A stretch of 64,000 bases of DNA from Nostoc linckia z4 (GTDB taxonomy: Bacteria; Cyanobacteriota; Cyanobacteriia; Cyanobacteriales; Nostocaceae), in contig NZ_LAHA01000019.1 in assembly GCF_002608075.1 (NCBI RefSeq), positions 40,932 through 104,931 of the forward strand. Reading direction: 5' to 3'. Below are positions 1-8,550 of this stretch, piece after piece. Under the pieces are notes generated by a model. The model worked only from the letters and a program-made list of their open reading frames with translations, searched no databases and was not told where the DNA came from. Position numbers and translations under genes: made by a program. Numbering within the stretch: position 1 is the stretch's first letter; each line of letters starts with the position of its first letter.

Positions 1-354
1 TTGTTCAGTCTTCACAAGTATTAGTAATGCCCTAAGTTACAAAATGAATGTGTAAACTAATAGACTTATGGAAAATTTGCAACCCGCTCCACATTTGGCT
101 TTGCTGGTTGTTAAAATAAAGCCAGAGTTAACGAAATAATTAGAGGATGAGATAGTTGCTGATGGAAACCATCTATAAAAATTTTTAAGCTAATTCATAA
201 TCAACCTTTAATAAGCACAAAACACTAAGCTCTTAATTCTTGTGCTTTGCTTACTAGGAAATCATGATAGTCTTAAGTGCTGTAATTAATTTAAGTATGC
301 AATATCTTCAGAATCAGTGTCTTGCAAATTTCTCTAATTTTGAGCAGAATTCTA
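1..354. other. Intergenic, no gene seen
   Basis: AT-rich stretch at the window edge. I see no convincing coding frame, RNA gene or strong hairpin. It lies downstream of the leftward AraC gene and may include sequence belonging to a gene outside the window. Confidence 0.5.
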
Positions 355-1251
355 CTAACTTTTGAGGAATGTTTTGGGACTGGTTCCAACGAGACGTTTA
401 AAGTGCTGGCTGAAATGACTCTGATGGGAAAAACCGAGGTGATAGGAGATATCTGCAATACTCAGTTCACCTTCACGTAGCAACTGCTTGGCGCGAGCTA
501 TGCGGTACCGAAGCACGTATTGATGAGGCGCGAGTCCGGTTGATTGTTTGAATAAGGCTGAGAAATAATTTGGACTTACCTGAGCGATCGCAGCTAACTG
601 AGCCACGGTTAAATCTTGACCGAGATGATGATGGATGTACTCGATTACTTCTCGCAGCTTACTTTTCGGTAAACCAGTACCAGAAATTGACAGAATACGT
701 TTTTGGGCAGAATAATGCTGCAATAAATGTGCGGTTAATGCAATCGCTAAGGAATCTACATACAAACGACTGCCTATTCCATTGGATTCTAGTTCGGCTT
801 TGAGGGCTAACCCAATACTGTAAATCAATGGATCGGGATGACTCAGAGTCGGTAACAGTTCAACTTCATCGATATCAGTTGATTTACCAATGTGCTGTGC
901 AAATAGATCCGACTCAAAAATCAGTACAATAAAACTGTGTTCTGTACCCCAATATGCCCCATTTTGTGTATTTGCAGGAATAATAGTAATTGTCCCTGGG
1001 ATTACTTGGCTGGATTGAGATAGTTCTCCTACCCATTCAAGTTTCGGTGTTGGTAGGGGATAGTGATGAACAATTATACGATGCTGCTTAGAATAATGTC
1101 CGGATATTTCCTGTGGTGGCTGGTGGTGATATTGAAGGTAAAGCCCATCCCAATTGGCTGTATAACTAGAGAGCACAGCTTTATGTGGGTAAAGCATCTG
1201 AGTATTTTCTTCCCTAGCAAAATCAATTACCAACGGCTTTTTAGCCTCCAT
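355..1251 (-). CDS. AraC-family transcriptional regulator
   Basis: About 298 residues from the ATG at 1251, which has a GAGG ribosome-binding sequence about 10 bases upstream; a TTG three codons earlier is the only longer alternative. The last 100 residues form the typical two helix-turn-helix AraC domain, with 'LTVAQLAAIAQVSPNYFS' in the first HTH and 'ADISYHLGFSHQSHFS' in the second, followed by the usual 'FKRLVGTSPKTF' ending. The first 190 residues are a divergent sensor domain I cannot assign to a ligand. The next two genes, an ORF remnant and an amidohydrolase, read the same way and end just upstream, so the regulator could be expressed with them or from its own promoter. Family certain, target unknown. 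Confidence 0.9.
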   Translation of the reverse strand: MEAKKPLVIDFAREENTQMLYPHKAVLSSYTANWDGLYLQYHHQPPQEISGHYSKQHRIIVHHYPLPTPKLEWVGELSQSSQVIPGTITIIPANTQNGAYWGTEHSFIVLIFESDLFAQHIGKSTDIDEVELLPTLSHPDPLIYSIGLALKAELESNGIGSRLYVDSLAIALTAHLLQHYSAQKRILSISGTGLPKSKLREVIEYIHHHLGQDLTVAQLAAIAQVSPNYFSALFKQSTGLAPHQYVLRYRIARAKQLLREGELSIADISYHLGFSHQSHFSQHFKRLVGTSPKTFLKS

Positions 1252-1307
1252 ACTACGCAATCCTCACTAGGCAGTAACTCCGTACTTCAGTGTAATCAAA
1301 ACTAGCT

Positions 1308-1589
1308 TTACCAGACTATCCTCCTCAAGAGAGAGCTTGATACCATCCTTGATAACTCCCGGTTTGCCCCAGAGCGAACGCATCTAAATATTGATGCACA
1401 AAACGAAACAAGAGGCTTGGAGGTATAACCGTAAGCCACCAGTAACAAAAAGAACTGGCTACTTAGAAAAAAGTAGGGATACCAGGGCAAACGCATCTCA
1501 GTATAGTACATATATGCTAAACAAAGGATAAAGGTAGCGATCGCCGGGTGACATATAGGTAAGGATTCAAGCTTTGATGATAAAGTCAT
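1308..1589 (-). pseudogene. Short hydrophobic ORF, probably a gene remnant
   Basis: Open frame of 93 residues whose first 60 residues are hydrophobic, with two likely membrane segments ('AIATFILCLAYMYYT' and 'FFLSSQFFLLLVAYGY'). The last third is basic and is encoded partly by a 24-bp sequence (1368-1391) that recurs at 16686-16709 beside a truncated NRPS gene. The frame therefore looks like the start of a membrane protein that was cut and joined to repeat DNA. It starts 30 bp after the stop of the amidohydrolase gene and reads the same way. I do not recognise the family; it could also be a non-coding frame. Confidence 0.3.
1368..1391. repeat. 24-bp dispersed repeat, copy 1
   Basis: Matches 16686-16709 at 23 of 24 positions (core AGCGAACGCATCTAAATAT). 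Both copies lie at the broken edge of an open frame. See copy 2. Confidence 0.6.
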
Positions 1590-1618
1590 TGTTTAGTGTT
1601 AACAAAACAAGAAAAATT

Positions 1619-2704
1619 TTAAGCAAAACCGTAAAAACGCTGGGGATTATCCCAAGCAATCTTTTGCACTGTTTCTTGAGATAACTGCATCTCAAGGTTT
1701 ATCAGTTTGTTCACAATGTCCGGGTGATGATCCATGTGAGGGTAATCAGAGCCGAAGATTAAGTTATCTGAACCGATGTATTCGATAATTTGAGCCAAGT
1801 AAGGTTCCGAAGGTTCAATGGCGACAAAACACTGTCGGTAGAAATACTCTGATGGCTTGATTTTAACTTGATTTTTGACTTCCCAATGTAAATTTTTGTA
1901 CTCTTCATCCAGTCGCCAAAGCCAGTAAGGAAGCCAGCCGCAACCAGACTCTAGAAAACCCACTCTTAAGCGGGGGTGACGTTCTAGCACTCCGCCTTCA
2001 ATCAACGCTAACAATGCCATCATCTGTTCCATCGGATGAGAACAAGCGTGCATGGCAAAACGAGTATGAAATCTATCTGCACCTGTGGTGGGTAAGCGGC
2101 TATGAGTGGCTTCATGAATACCGACTGCTATGTCTAAATCTTCGCAGGCTGACCAAAATGGCTCATAAGCAGGATCGCTTAATAGTCGTCCTTTAACGGG
2201 GTTAGGGCGTAAAAAGACAGATTTCCAGCCAAAATTAGCTATGCGATGTAATTCCGACATCATTTGCTCTGGTGCATGAAAATTAATTGCACCTACTCCT
2301 TTCAATTTGTCTGGAGCATAATTACAAAATTCTTCGTATAACCAAGTGTTGTAGGCATGGGTGAAGGCTCCCACGACTTGTTTTGGCATACTATCAATAG
2401 CAAAAAGCCACAGCCCAATAGTTGGATAAATAAAGGCTATATCAATTCCCATCTCCAACATTGCTTGCAGGTGAGATTCTACATCGTAGCGACGAAAATA
2501 AGCATGGGGATGAGCCTGTATCATTTGCCTATTTCCCTCTTGTCGCACTTGTGGCGATATTTTTTGTGTAATGTCTTCCCCTTGAACTTTCATGTCTAGT
2601 GAGGGTGCAAAGTCCCGAAATTCCGGGGCGAGGTACTTGGCCCATATCTGCGGAGGCTCTATGACATGGGAATCAGCATCAATAATTTTATATCCATGTA
2701 GCAT
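1619..2704 (-). CDS. Amidohydrolase-family (TIM-barrel) metal-dependent hydrolase
   Basis: 361 residues, full length for the amidohydrolase-2 / ACMSD-like family (PF04909 type). The N-terminus carries 'IIDADSHVIEP' (residues about 7-17), the family form of the HxH metal motif with the first His replaced by Asp; 'GIHEATH' near residue 197 and 'FGSDYPHMD' near residue 318 supply the expected metal and catalytic His and Asp residues. No signal peptide, so cytoplasmic. The substrate cannot be read from sequence; relatives decarboxylate or hydrolyse cyclic and aromatic acids. It lies about 200 bp downstream of the YcaO cyclodehydratase on the same strand, so a joint role in a peptide-modification pathway is possible but only inferred from position. 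Confidence 0.85.
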   Translation of the reverse strand: MLHGYKIIDADSHVIEPPQIWAKYLAPEFRDFAPSLDMKVQGEDITQKISPQVRQEGNRQMIQAHPHAYFRRYDVESHLQAMLEMGIDIAFIYPTIGLWLFAIDSMPKQVVGAFTHAYNTWLYEEFCNYAPDKLKGVGAINFHAPEQMMSELHRIANFGWKSVFLRPNPVKGRLLSDPAYEPFWSACEDLDIAVGIHEATHSRLPTTGADRFHTRFAMHACSHPMEQMMALLALIEGGVLERHPRLRVGFLESGCGWLPYWLWRLDEEYKNLHWEVKNQVKIKPSEYFYRQCFVAIEPSEPYLAQIIEYIGSDNLIFGSDYPHMDHHPDIVNKLINLEMQLSQETVQKIAWDNPQRFYGFA

Positions 2705-2900
2705 ATACCATTTTAGATTTTAGATTTTGGATTTTGGATTGGTTTGTTTGTTTGGGTTGGAGTAAATTTATCTGTTGCATTCTTTTTTGAAATTGGTAAT
2801 AGTTAAACCTATAAAGTTTGTGATAGTAAGGCACTCATATAAGATTCCTATTTGATTGGGTGAAAAATTCCGTAGCTATTCCCTATTGCTTAAATGTAAA

Positions 2901-5204
2901 TTACATCCACATGGGATAGGGGTTGAGTTGTTCTTCTGTCAGAGGCTTTTGCAACCAACCCATTTTTATAGGAACATCATAAAGTCTTCCTGAATCTAAC
3001 CGTTTCCACATATGGCGCATTCCTGGCACAATTACTTTAGCTACTTTCAGTCCAACATCCAGGCGAGTTTGATCGAGAACGAGCATTTCTAGACCATTTT
3101 TCTCTAGGATTTGTTGGCAAAGTTTGACATCTTCTAAGAGGTCGTCACTCGCAAGTTGGGGATAATCTGTATAGACTTTGGGGAGACTTCGATCGTCAGG
3201 AACCAAATAAGGTTGATTTGTTAAAGTTGCAGATTTCCACCATTCTAGAGCTAGGGAATCCGCAGATGGAGGATATTGGGTACTACCATCTGCTTTAGCC
3301 AATAAAACATTAGGCAGAATTTGGTTAACCTCTGTTAAAGCTCGACTAATAGCAAGTTTCGGGTCAAAATGGGCACCATAACCTAAGACAATATCTTCTA
3401 CTTGTCGATTTGTTCTGCGACTAATAGCTGCAAAAGTAGGAATGTTAAGGTCATTAGTAATATCTAACACCCACAATTCCCTATCAATTGCTTGGTAATA
3501 TTTTTTCAAGCTTTGAAAATAAGGCTCATCAAAACTATCTAAATCTACCTGAGATTTTTGCAGACGATTATACCACCACAATGCTACACAATCCCGTTCA
3601 ACTAATTCCATAAATCCTTGGAGAATAGCTTCTTCGAGGGTATTACCTGCGGCACAGCCATTGGAGTCCGCCCAACAGTCCGGTTGGTAGGATTGGGGAT
3701 AGCCATAATAACAGTAAGCTGTGGGTAAATATTTGAATTCTTGGCGGGTTAAAGACCAAACTGGTGTCCAATCAATTTCTCTTTCCATATCAAAAGGTTC
3801 TGGGACTTTTTGAAACCAACCTTGACACTCAGCATTCCATTGGTGGCGATACTCGTATTGCTGTTGACTGAAGTTCATACAAGCATTAGGATGAATGGCG
3901 CGATCGCCAAGTTTTTGGTAACTATTTTTATATATAATTTCATCTCCCTGAAATACCCCCGAATAACGCTCCATCGCTTCACACAAACCGCTAGCCATTG
4001 CTTGGATGTCAGTCTTACCTTTTCCTGCACTTCTACCCCCGATGTTTTGCCGTAAGCTGTTTAAATCGTCAAAAATATTGTTAAAATGATGCTTCGCTAT
4101 ATAAGTATGAGTTAAGCCATTCCCTGGTATTTTGCTCAGTTCTCGGACAACGCCCGTAATGGGGCTGATATGATGTTGATATTTTCTTATAGTTTCTTGT
4201 GGTGAACAATACCGATGTCCTCCGTCTGTAGTAAAAGTTTTCTGACGGTGTTCTAAAACAACGGGTAGGGGTTTGTTTTCCAATTCATTAACTATATGTT
4301 TACAGCTGGGACATTGGGGACGCTTCACAAGGATGTGGTCTTGGTTTTGCAGATTTAGGGTATCGTAGGTTACTAAAGTTCCTTCTAATCGGGGATTTTC
4401 TCCTTGGACTATCCACTTAAAAACTTCTGTAGCTGCCATTCCTAGTGCAGTTTGCACTGTTGAAGTTAAGAATCCTAAAGGAGGGGATAAGGAAATTTGC
4501 TTATGCCTTTGGATAAAAGTCTCAACAGGTCGATTATCTCGCAAACGTTGTGCCAGACATTGCCAACACCCGGTTTTGTGGGGATGAAATACAGGCCCTA
4601 TCCAAATGATTGTTCCCAAGGGGTTGACTAGCATCCAGGGAGATGCAGACTTTAATGCTTGTTGATTAAATTCATCTAGTTGGGGGTCTAGGTAATCGTC
4701 AGTTAAGAATACTGTGAAATCTGCGTTATCAGCTACTTGGATATTCAGAGATTTCAGGATAGCGATGAAGTCTTCGGTAGGAAGTCCTTTAGTAGCTTTG
4801 ACTGCAACTTTAGTTAACTGCAACCGTCGGAGAGCCACAGCAGGATTAATATTAAGATGATTGCAGAAAATGGCTAAGTGCGATCGCACTGCATCGTCTT
4901 GTTCAACTAGATAACCCTGTTGTTCCATTTGGAATAGGATTTGTTGGGTCTTGATACTGATATCAAGAACACTCTGAAAAAAGTCGGCTGTTTGCTGAGA
5001 AAATTGTTGTTCTTGCAGTAGTTCCAATTGAATGAACTCGATAATTTCGTCAACACTCAAATGACTATCTTGTATTAAAGAAGCTACACGACAAGACAAG
5101 CGATCGCTCAACAAAACTGTTGCTCTTTCGGATAAGATAAATACTTGCTCTGGCTCTATGGTTGCAACAGAGTAACAAGGCTTGAAATTGGGTTTGTTAA
5201 GCAT
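2901..5204 (-). CDS. Fused E1-like/YcaO azoline-forming cyclodehydratase (TOMM-type)
   Basis: 767 residues, the size and layout of the cyanobactin heterocyclases PatD/TruD. Residues 1-100 look like the winged-helix leader-recognition element, and about 100-330 an E1/ThiF-like domain with structural zinc cysteines 'CWQC' (about 213) and 'CPSC' (about 295). The rest is YcaO, with the ATP-binding signatures 'SAGKGKTDIQAMASGLCEAMER' split here as SAGKGKTD and EAMER (about 390-405) and 'ELVERDC' (about 533). YcaO enzymes use ATP to cyclise Cys, Ser or Thr of a precursor peptide to azolines. The C-terminus 'NPYPMWM' is a reduced version of the PxPxP tail of azoline-forming YcaOs. I find no precursor peptide, oxidase, protease or transporter within the flanking kilobases, so this is an orphan or acts on a distant precursor. 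Confidence 0.9.
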   Translation of the reverse strand: MLNKPNFKPCYSVATIEPEQVFILSERATVLLSDRLSCRVASLIQDSHLSVDEIIEFIQLELLQEQQFSQQTADFFQSVLDISIKTQQILFQMEQQGYLVEQDDAVRSHLAIFCNHLNINPAVALRRLQLTKVAVKATKGLPTEDFIAILKSLNIQVADNADFTVFLTDDYLDPQLDEFNQQALKSASPWMLVNPLGTIIWIGPVFHPHKTGCWQCLAQRLRDNRPVETFIQRHKQISLSPPLGFLTSTVQTALGMAATEVFKWIVQGENPRLEGTLVTYDTLNLQNQDHILVKRPQCPSCKHIVNELENKPLPVVLEHRQKTFTTDGGHRYCSPQETIRKYQHHISPITGVVRELSKIPGNGLTHTYIAKHHFNNIFDDLNSLRQNIGGRSAGKGKTDIQAMASGLCEAMERYSGVFQGDEIIYKNSYQKLGDRAIHPNACMNFSQQQYEYRHQWNAECQGWFQKVPEPFDMEREIDWTPVWSLTRQEFKYLPTAYCYYGYPQSYQPDCWADSNGCAAGNTLEEAILQGFMELVERDCVALWWYNRLQKSQVDLDSFDEPYFQSLKKYYQAIDRELWVLDITNDLNIPTFAAISRRTNRQVEDIVLGYGAHFDPKLAISRALTEVNQILPNVLLAKADGSTQYPPSADSLALEWWKSATLTNQPYLVPDDRSLPKVYTDYPQLASDDLLEDVKLCQQILEKNGLEMLVLDQTRLDVGLKVAKVIVPGMRHMWKRLDSGRLYDVPIKMGWLQKPLTEEQLNPYPMWM

Positions 5205-6164
5205 CAGATTTTATGTATGCATTTTCTACGCCATCAGTAATAGTCAGATTTGCCAAACAAAAGTTTTTGGCGTTCGTGATTGATAAAGATAAATTAGCCC
5301 CACGCATTCGCCTTTAGGTGTTCCCGGTTTCTTAGACACAAAGAAAAATAAGCATAATCTTGTAATTTCATCTTCTGATTCAGAAATACCAATTTTTTAC
5401 TATGTTGGACAAATATTTTGGTTTATATTTCTCCCTCGACGAAAAATGTTTCATATTTTTAAGTGAAATTTTCCCCCAACATGTCTGCAATTTGACTGCA
5501 TTTTCGATATTATGGTTGCGATCGCAGCAATAGAGCATAGTGTTTTAGAAAACATCATGATGTTGATATTACCAGGATTGATCGACTTACAGTCGTAGGT
5601 AAAATTAAATAAATGTGAAGTTTTTGACCCCTTATTAACTGTGTTTTAGTTTGTCGCAATGACAATATCGACGTTGCGTCCCACCAGTACCTGTAATTGT
5701 ATGAAATGGGACAAAAATACTTGAACTCTAGGATATTGTCATGATTTTCACCATTACCTAAATGTTATGTCAATTGAGAGTACTATTCATCAGAGCAAGA
5801 TGGTACGAATAAAAGGTGATATCATATCCGGTTGAAGACTTATCGTTAAGATTGACACGGAGATGTGGGGACGGGGGGACAAGGAAGAGTTTTTTTGATA
5901 ACTGATTAAGCAGACATGATATGAAACTCTTTATTTTACAGACATTTTGATTTTTTTGATTTTTGCTTGTTACATCTATAAAACTGTTTTACAGATGTTG
6001 TTTATAGTATTTTTGCTTTTTTACATCAATAGTTGAGTTAAATTCAGGACTTTTAAAATTCAGTTAAATTCAGGTATACATAAGAGGATATTTTAAAATT
6101 ATTATCAATTACCAATAAAAAATGTTTAAAGCTAAAGCCAAAAGTTATATTACTAATTGATGTC
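5205..6164. other. Long AT-rich intergenic region
   Basis: About 960 bp without a convincing gene. It holds a HIP1-like site near 5520, a short copy at about 5652-5685 of the inner sequence of the small inverted-repeat element found at 51612-51739 ('CGCAATGACAATATCG' followed by ACGTTGCG), and a G-rich stretch near 5863-5880. I looked for a small Cys/Ser/Thr-rich precursor for the YcaO enzyme here and saw none. Confidence 0.5.
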
Positions 6165-6179
6165 TTGAGTATTGAATTC

Positions 6180-6710
6180 ATGAAAATTAAACATTTGTTA
6201 ATTCTCAGTTTATTTTCTTTTAACTTAGCTAGCTGTACCACAGAAGTATCAAATAAAGAGATTAATCAAACTCCTGGGGATGTGAATGCATCTGTTTTGC
6301 CATCTTCAACTCAGACCAAGCCTTTAGGACAATCAGGGCAATCTCAAAATTCAACCGCCATCGAGTCAGGTAAGTTTGTTTCCGGAGAACATCCTACTCA
6401 AGGAACAGTCCGGATTAATAACAAAGATGGTAAATCATTTCTAGAATTCGATCGCTCCTTTAAGACATCTGAATCAGGGCCAGATTTGGTAGTAGTTTTG
6501 CATCGTTCAGATAACGTTATCAATTCAACTAAACCCCCATCTTATCCCTTAAAAAATGGAGACTATATCGTTATTGCTCCTTTACAAAAATATAGTGGCG
6601 CACAAGCTTATTCCATTCCTCAAAACATCAATTTAGCTGACTATAAATCTGTAGCTATTTGGTGTCGCAAGTTTAACGCTACTTTCGGCGCTGCCAATTT
6701 GAGTTCGTAA
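6180..6710 (+). CDS. DM13-domain lipoprotein
   Basis: About 176 residues from the ATG at 6180; a TTG at 6165 is a weaker start. The N-terminus is a lipoprotein signal, KIKHLLILSLFSFNLASC, with lipobox LASC, so the mature protein should be lipid-anchored. A Ser/Thr/Gln-rich linker is followed by a DM13-like domain from about residue 60: 'SGKFVSGEHPTQGTVRI', then the 'LVVVLHRS' strand, 'YIVIAPLQKYSGAQAYSIP', and 'SVAIWCRKFNATFGAA' with the conserved single Cys. DM13 domains are thought to act in electron transfer or extracytoplasmic redox. It stands alone between two long repeat-rich gaps. Confidence 0.85.
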   Translation: MKIKHLLILSLFSFNLASCTTEVSNKEINQTPGDVNASVLPSSTQTKPLGQSGQSQNSTAIESGKFVSGEHPTQGTVRINNKDGKSFLEFDRSFKTSESGPDLVVVLHRSDNVINSTKPPSYPLKNGDYIVIAPLQKYSGAQAYSIPQNINLADYKSVAIWCRKFNATFGAANLSS

Positions 6711-7131
6711 ATATTTAGGGATTTGCAAGTAAAAAAATATTCTATAGGAGACTGTTAACTGTTGACCGTTGACGGTTCGCAGTCAACAGAGGAGTTCATT
6801 GGTGTCAACTTAACGTAAAACCCTTGTAATAACGCTAGAGCAAACTTACTCAATTACTAATACCAATTTGAAAAATGATTGCGACAGATGTATAGCCAAA
6901 AGTGATTACTACTAACTGTTTCACAATCCAAAATCTAAAATCTAAAATCCAAAATGGTATAACTAATCGAGAGTCACCCCACCCCGGCTTTGCTAACGCA
7001 AAACCTCCAGGGGATTGAGGGGTGGGGTAAAACGGCTTTGAGAGAAGCGTTTAAGCTGAAGTTGACACCAATGGTCAAAGTTACGACCCTACTACCTACT
7101 CCCGCCCCGAAACTCTTGAATTCTGCTACAT
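6711..7131. other. Intergenic, repeat fragments only
   Basis: Contains a GTTGACTGTTGACC-type imperfect inverted repeat (about 6758-6790) and AAAATCT heptamers (about 6930-6955), both families dispersed across the window. No gene supported; frames running from here into the ABC ATPase gene are antisense shadows. Confidence 0.5.
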
Positions 7132-7860
7132 TTAATGTCTTTTACCTGCTCCCAGATAAAGTTCGCCAACTTTCGGGTCATTCAATAATTCTTGACCGGG
7201 GCCGGAGATAGCATCGCGTCCAGATTCTAGTACATATCCCCGATGAGCCATTTCTAAGGCCTTGCGGGCATTTTGTTCTACTAATACGATGGCAGTACCG
7301 GTTTGATTAATTTGTTTAATCTGCTCAAAAACTTGTGTTACTAAGATTGGTGATAAAGCAGCAGAAGGTTCATCCAAAATTAGCAAACTAGGTTCCAACA
7401 TCAAAGCTTTGCCCATCGCTAGCATCTGGCGTTCGCCTCCAGATAAAGTACCAGCGCGTTGATTGCGGCGATCGCTCAGTCTCGGAAACATAGTAAATAT
7501 TTTATCTTTGAGTGGTTTCAAAGGAACATTGAGGACAAAAGCACCCATCTCCAAGTTTTCTTCGATACTAAGGGAGGGGAAAACATTAACGATTTGCGGT
7601 ACGTAGCACATTCCCCGTTGGACAATTTGATTCGACTTTAGCCCCACAATATTTTCACCTTTAAAGGTAATTGTGCCAGTGTGAGGGATTAAAAGCCCAA
7701 AAATTGTTTTTGCCAAAGTAGATTTACCAGCACCATTAGGGCCAATTACTGTTACCAATTCCCCTGGTGCAACGTTAAAATTCACGCCTTGGAGGATATC
7801 TACATCTTTGATATATCCGGCGTGGACGTTTTGAACTTCCAGTAAATAGTCATTTGTCAT
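7132..7860 (-). CDS. livF: Branched-chain/neutral amino-acid ABC transporter ATPase (LivF type)
   Basis: 242 residues from the ATG at 7860; a second in-frame ATG 21 bp upstream lies in repeat DNA and is less likely. Walker A is 'GPNGAGKST', signature 'LSGGERQM', Walker B 'LLILDEPSAAL', H-loop region 'VLVEQNARKAL', and the short ending typical of LivF rather than LivG. LivF pairs with LivG and two permeases to import hydrophobic amino acids; in cyanobacteria the equivalent is the N-I system subunit NatE. No other subunit is next to it here, which is common in cyanobacteria, where these genes are scattered. The urea-type paralogue UrtE cannot be fully excluded. Confidence 0.85.
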   Translation of the reverse strand: MTNDYLLEVQNVHAGYIKDVDILQGVNFNVAPGELVTVIGPNGAGKSTLAKTIFGLLIPHTGTITFKGENIVGLKSNQIVQRGMCYVPQIVNVFPSLSIEENLEMGAFVLNVPLKPLKDKIFTMFPRLSDRRNQRAGTLSGGERQMLAMGKALMLEPSLLILDEPSAALSPILVTQVFEQIKQINQTGTAIVLVEQNARKALEMAHRGYVLESGRDAISGPGQELLNDPKVGELYLGAGKRH

Positions 7861-7983
7861 GTGTCGTTTGTGATTCGTCATTTGTCCTCTCTTACAAAGT
7901 TCCTATCGCTGGAAGCCAGCGCTCAACGCCACTTGCTTTCCGACGCAAGGCGACAGGAACGCAGTGGCTGGACTTTGCGCTTT

Positions 7984-8027
7984 GTCAGTGGTCATTGGCA
8001 AAAAACAACTGACAACTGACCACTGAC
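7984..8027. repeat. 11-bp inverted repeat hairpin
   Basis: GTCAGTGGTCA at 7984-7994 and its exact complement at 8017-8027, just past the stop of the leftward ferredoxin gene. It has no T-run, so it is a dispersed palindromic repeat or a weak terminator rather than a canonical one. Confidence 0.5.
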
Positions 8028-8033
8028 TATGAA

Positions 8034-8261
8034 CTATTTCGGAGTTTTTTGCAACTCCGGTCGTTCTTCTGGAAGAATTGCTCCTTCCACTGGGCAAACT
8101 TGGAGACATATACCACAGTCAATGCAAGTGGCAAAGTCAATCCAGTACCAATCGGTTCCCTTAACATTTTTCCCTGGCCCTTCATGAATGCAAGCTACCG
8201 GACAGGCACCTACGCAGTCAGCTACACCTTCACAGACTTCTGTAACAATTGTGTGCGGCAT
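8034..8261 (-). CDS. Bacterial-type 2[4Fe-4S] ferredoxin
   Basis: 75 residues. The N-terminal half has a cluster motif of unusual spacing (VCEGVADCVGACPVAC, followed by IHEG) and the C-terminal half a standard 'CIDCGICLQVCP' motif, as in ferredoxins of the 7Fe/8Fe class. Small soluble electron carrier. The strong second motif makes at least one [4Fe-4S] cluster certain; the first may hold [3Fe-4S] or [4Fe-4S]. It follows hisZ on the same strand but is separated from it by 290 bp of tandem repeat, so co-transcription is doubtful. Confidence 0.9.
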   Translation of the reverse strand: MPHTIVTEVCEGVADCVGACPVACIHEGPGKNVKGTDWYWIDFATCIDCGICLQVCPVEGAILPEERPELQKTPK

Positions 8262-8310
8262 ATTCTCGATTCCCTCTCTTCTGTATCGGCTATTTCTAGA
8301 CTAGCAGGGG

Positions 8311-8482
8311 AGGGGGAAAGGGCAAGGGGCAAGGGGCAAGGGGCAAGGGGCAAGGGGCAAGGGGAAAGGGTAAAGGGGAAAGGGTAAAGGGTAAAGGGTA
8401 AAGGGTAAAGGGTAAAGGGTAAAGGGTAAAGGGCAAGGGGCAAAGGGTAAAGGGTAAAGGGTAAAGGGCAAGGGGCAAAGGG
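8311..8482. repeat. Heptameric tandem repeats (GGGCAAG / GGGTAAA)
   Basis: About 24 head-to-tail 7-bp units, first GGGCAAG then GGGTAAA then a mix, between hisZ and the ferredoxin gene. Complementary C-rich sequence follows directly (8490-8525), so the transcript could fold back. This is the STRR class of short tandem repeats of heterocystous cyanobacteria. Short frames on both strands here are shadows of the repeat. Confidence 0.95.
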
Positions 8483-8550
8483 AATAAACCCTGCCTTTTC
8501 CCCTTCACCTTTACCCTTTTCCCTACCCGGAGGGTTTTGCCCTATGCCCA

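Noticed and set aside
5205..6164. A precursor peptide gene for the YcaO enzyme
   Set aside because: Short frames in the gap lack a leader-like segment and a Cys/Ser/Thr-rich core.
6990..7211. Rightward 73-codon frame overlapping the LivF gene end
   Set aside because: Half of it is antisense to a conserved ATPase gene and the rest is intergenic repeat-like DNA.
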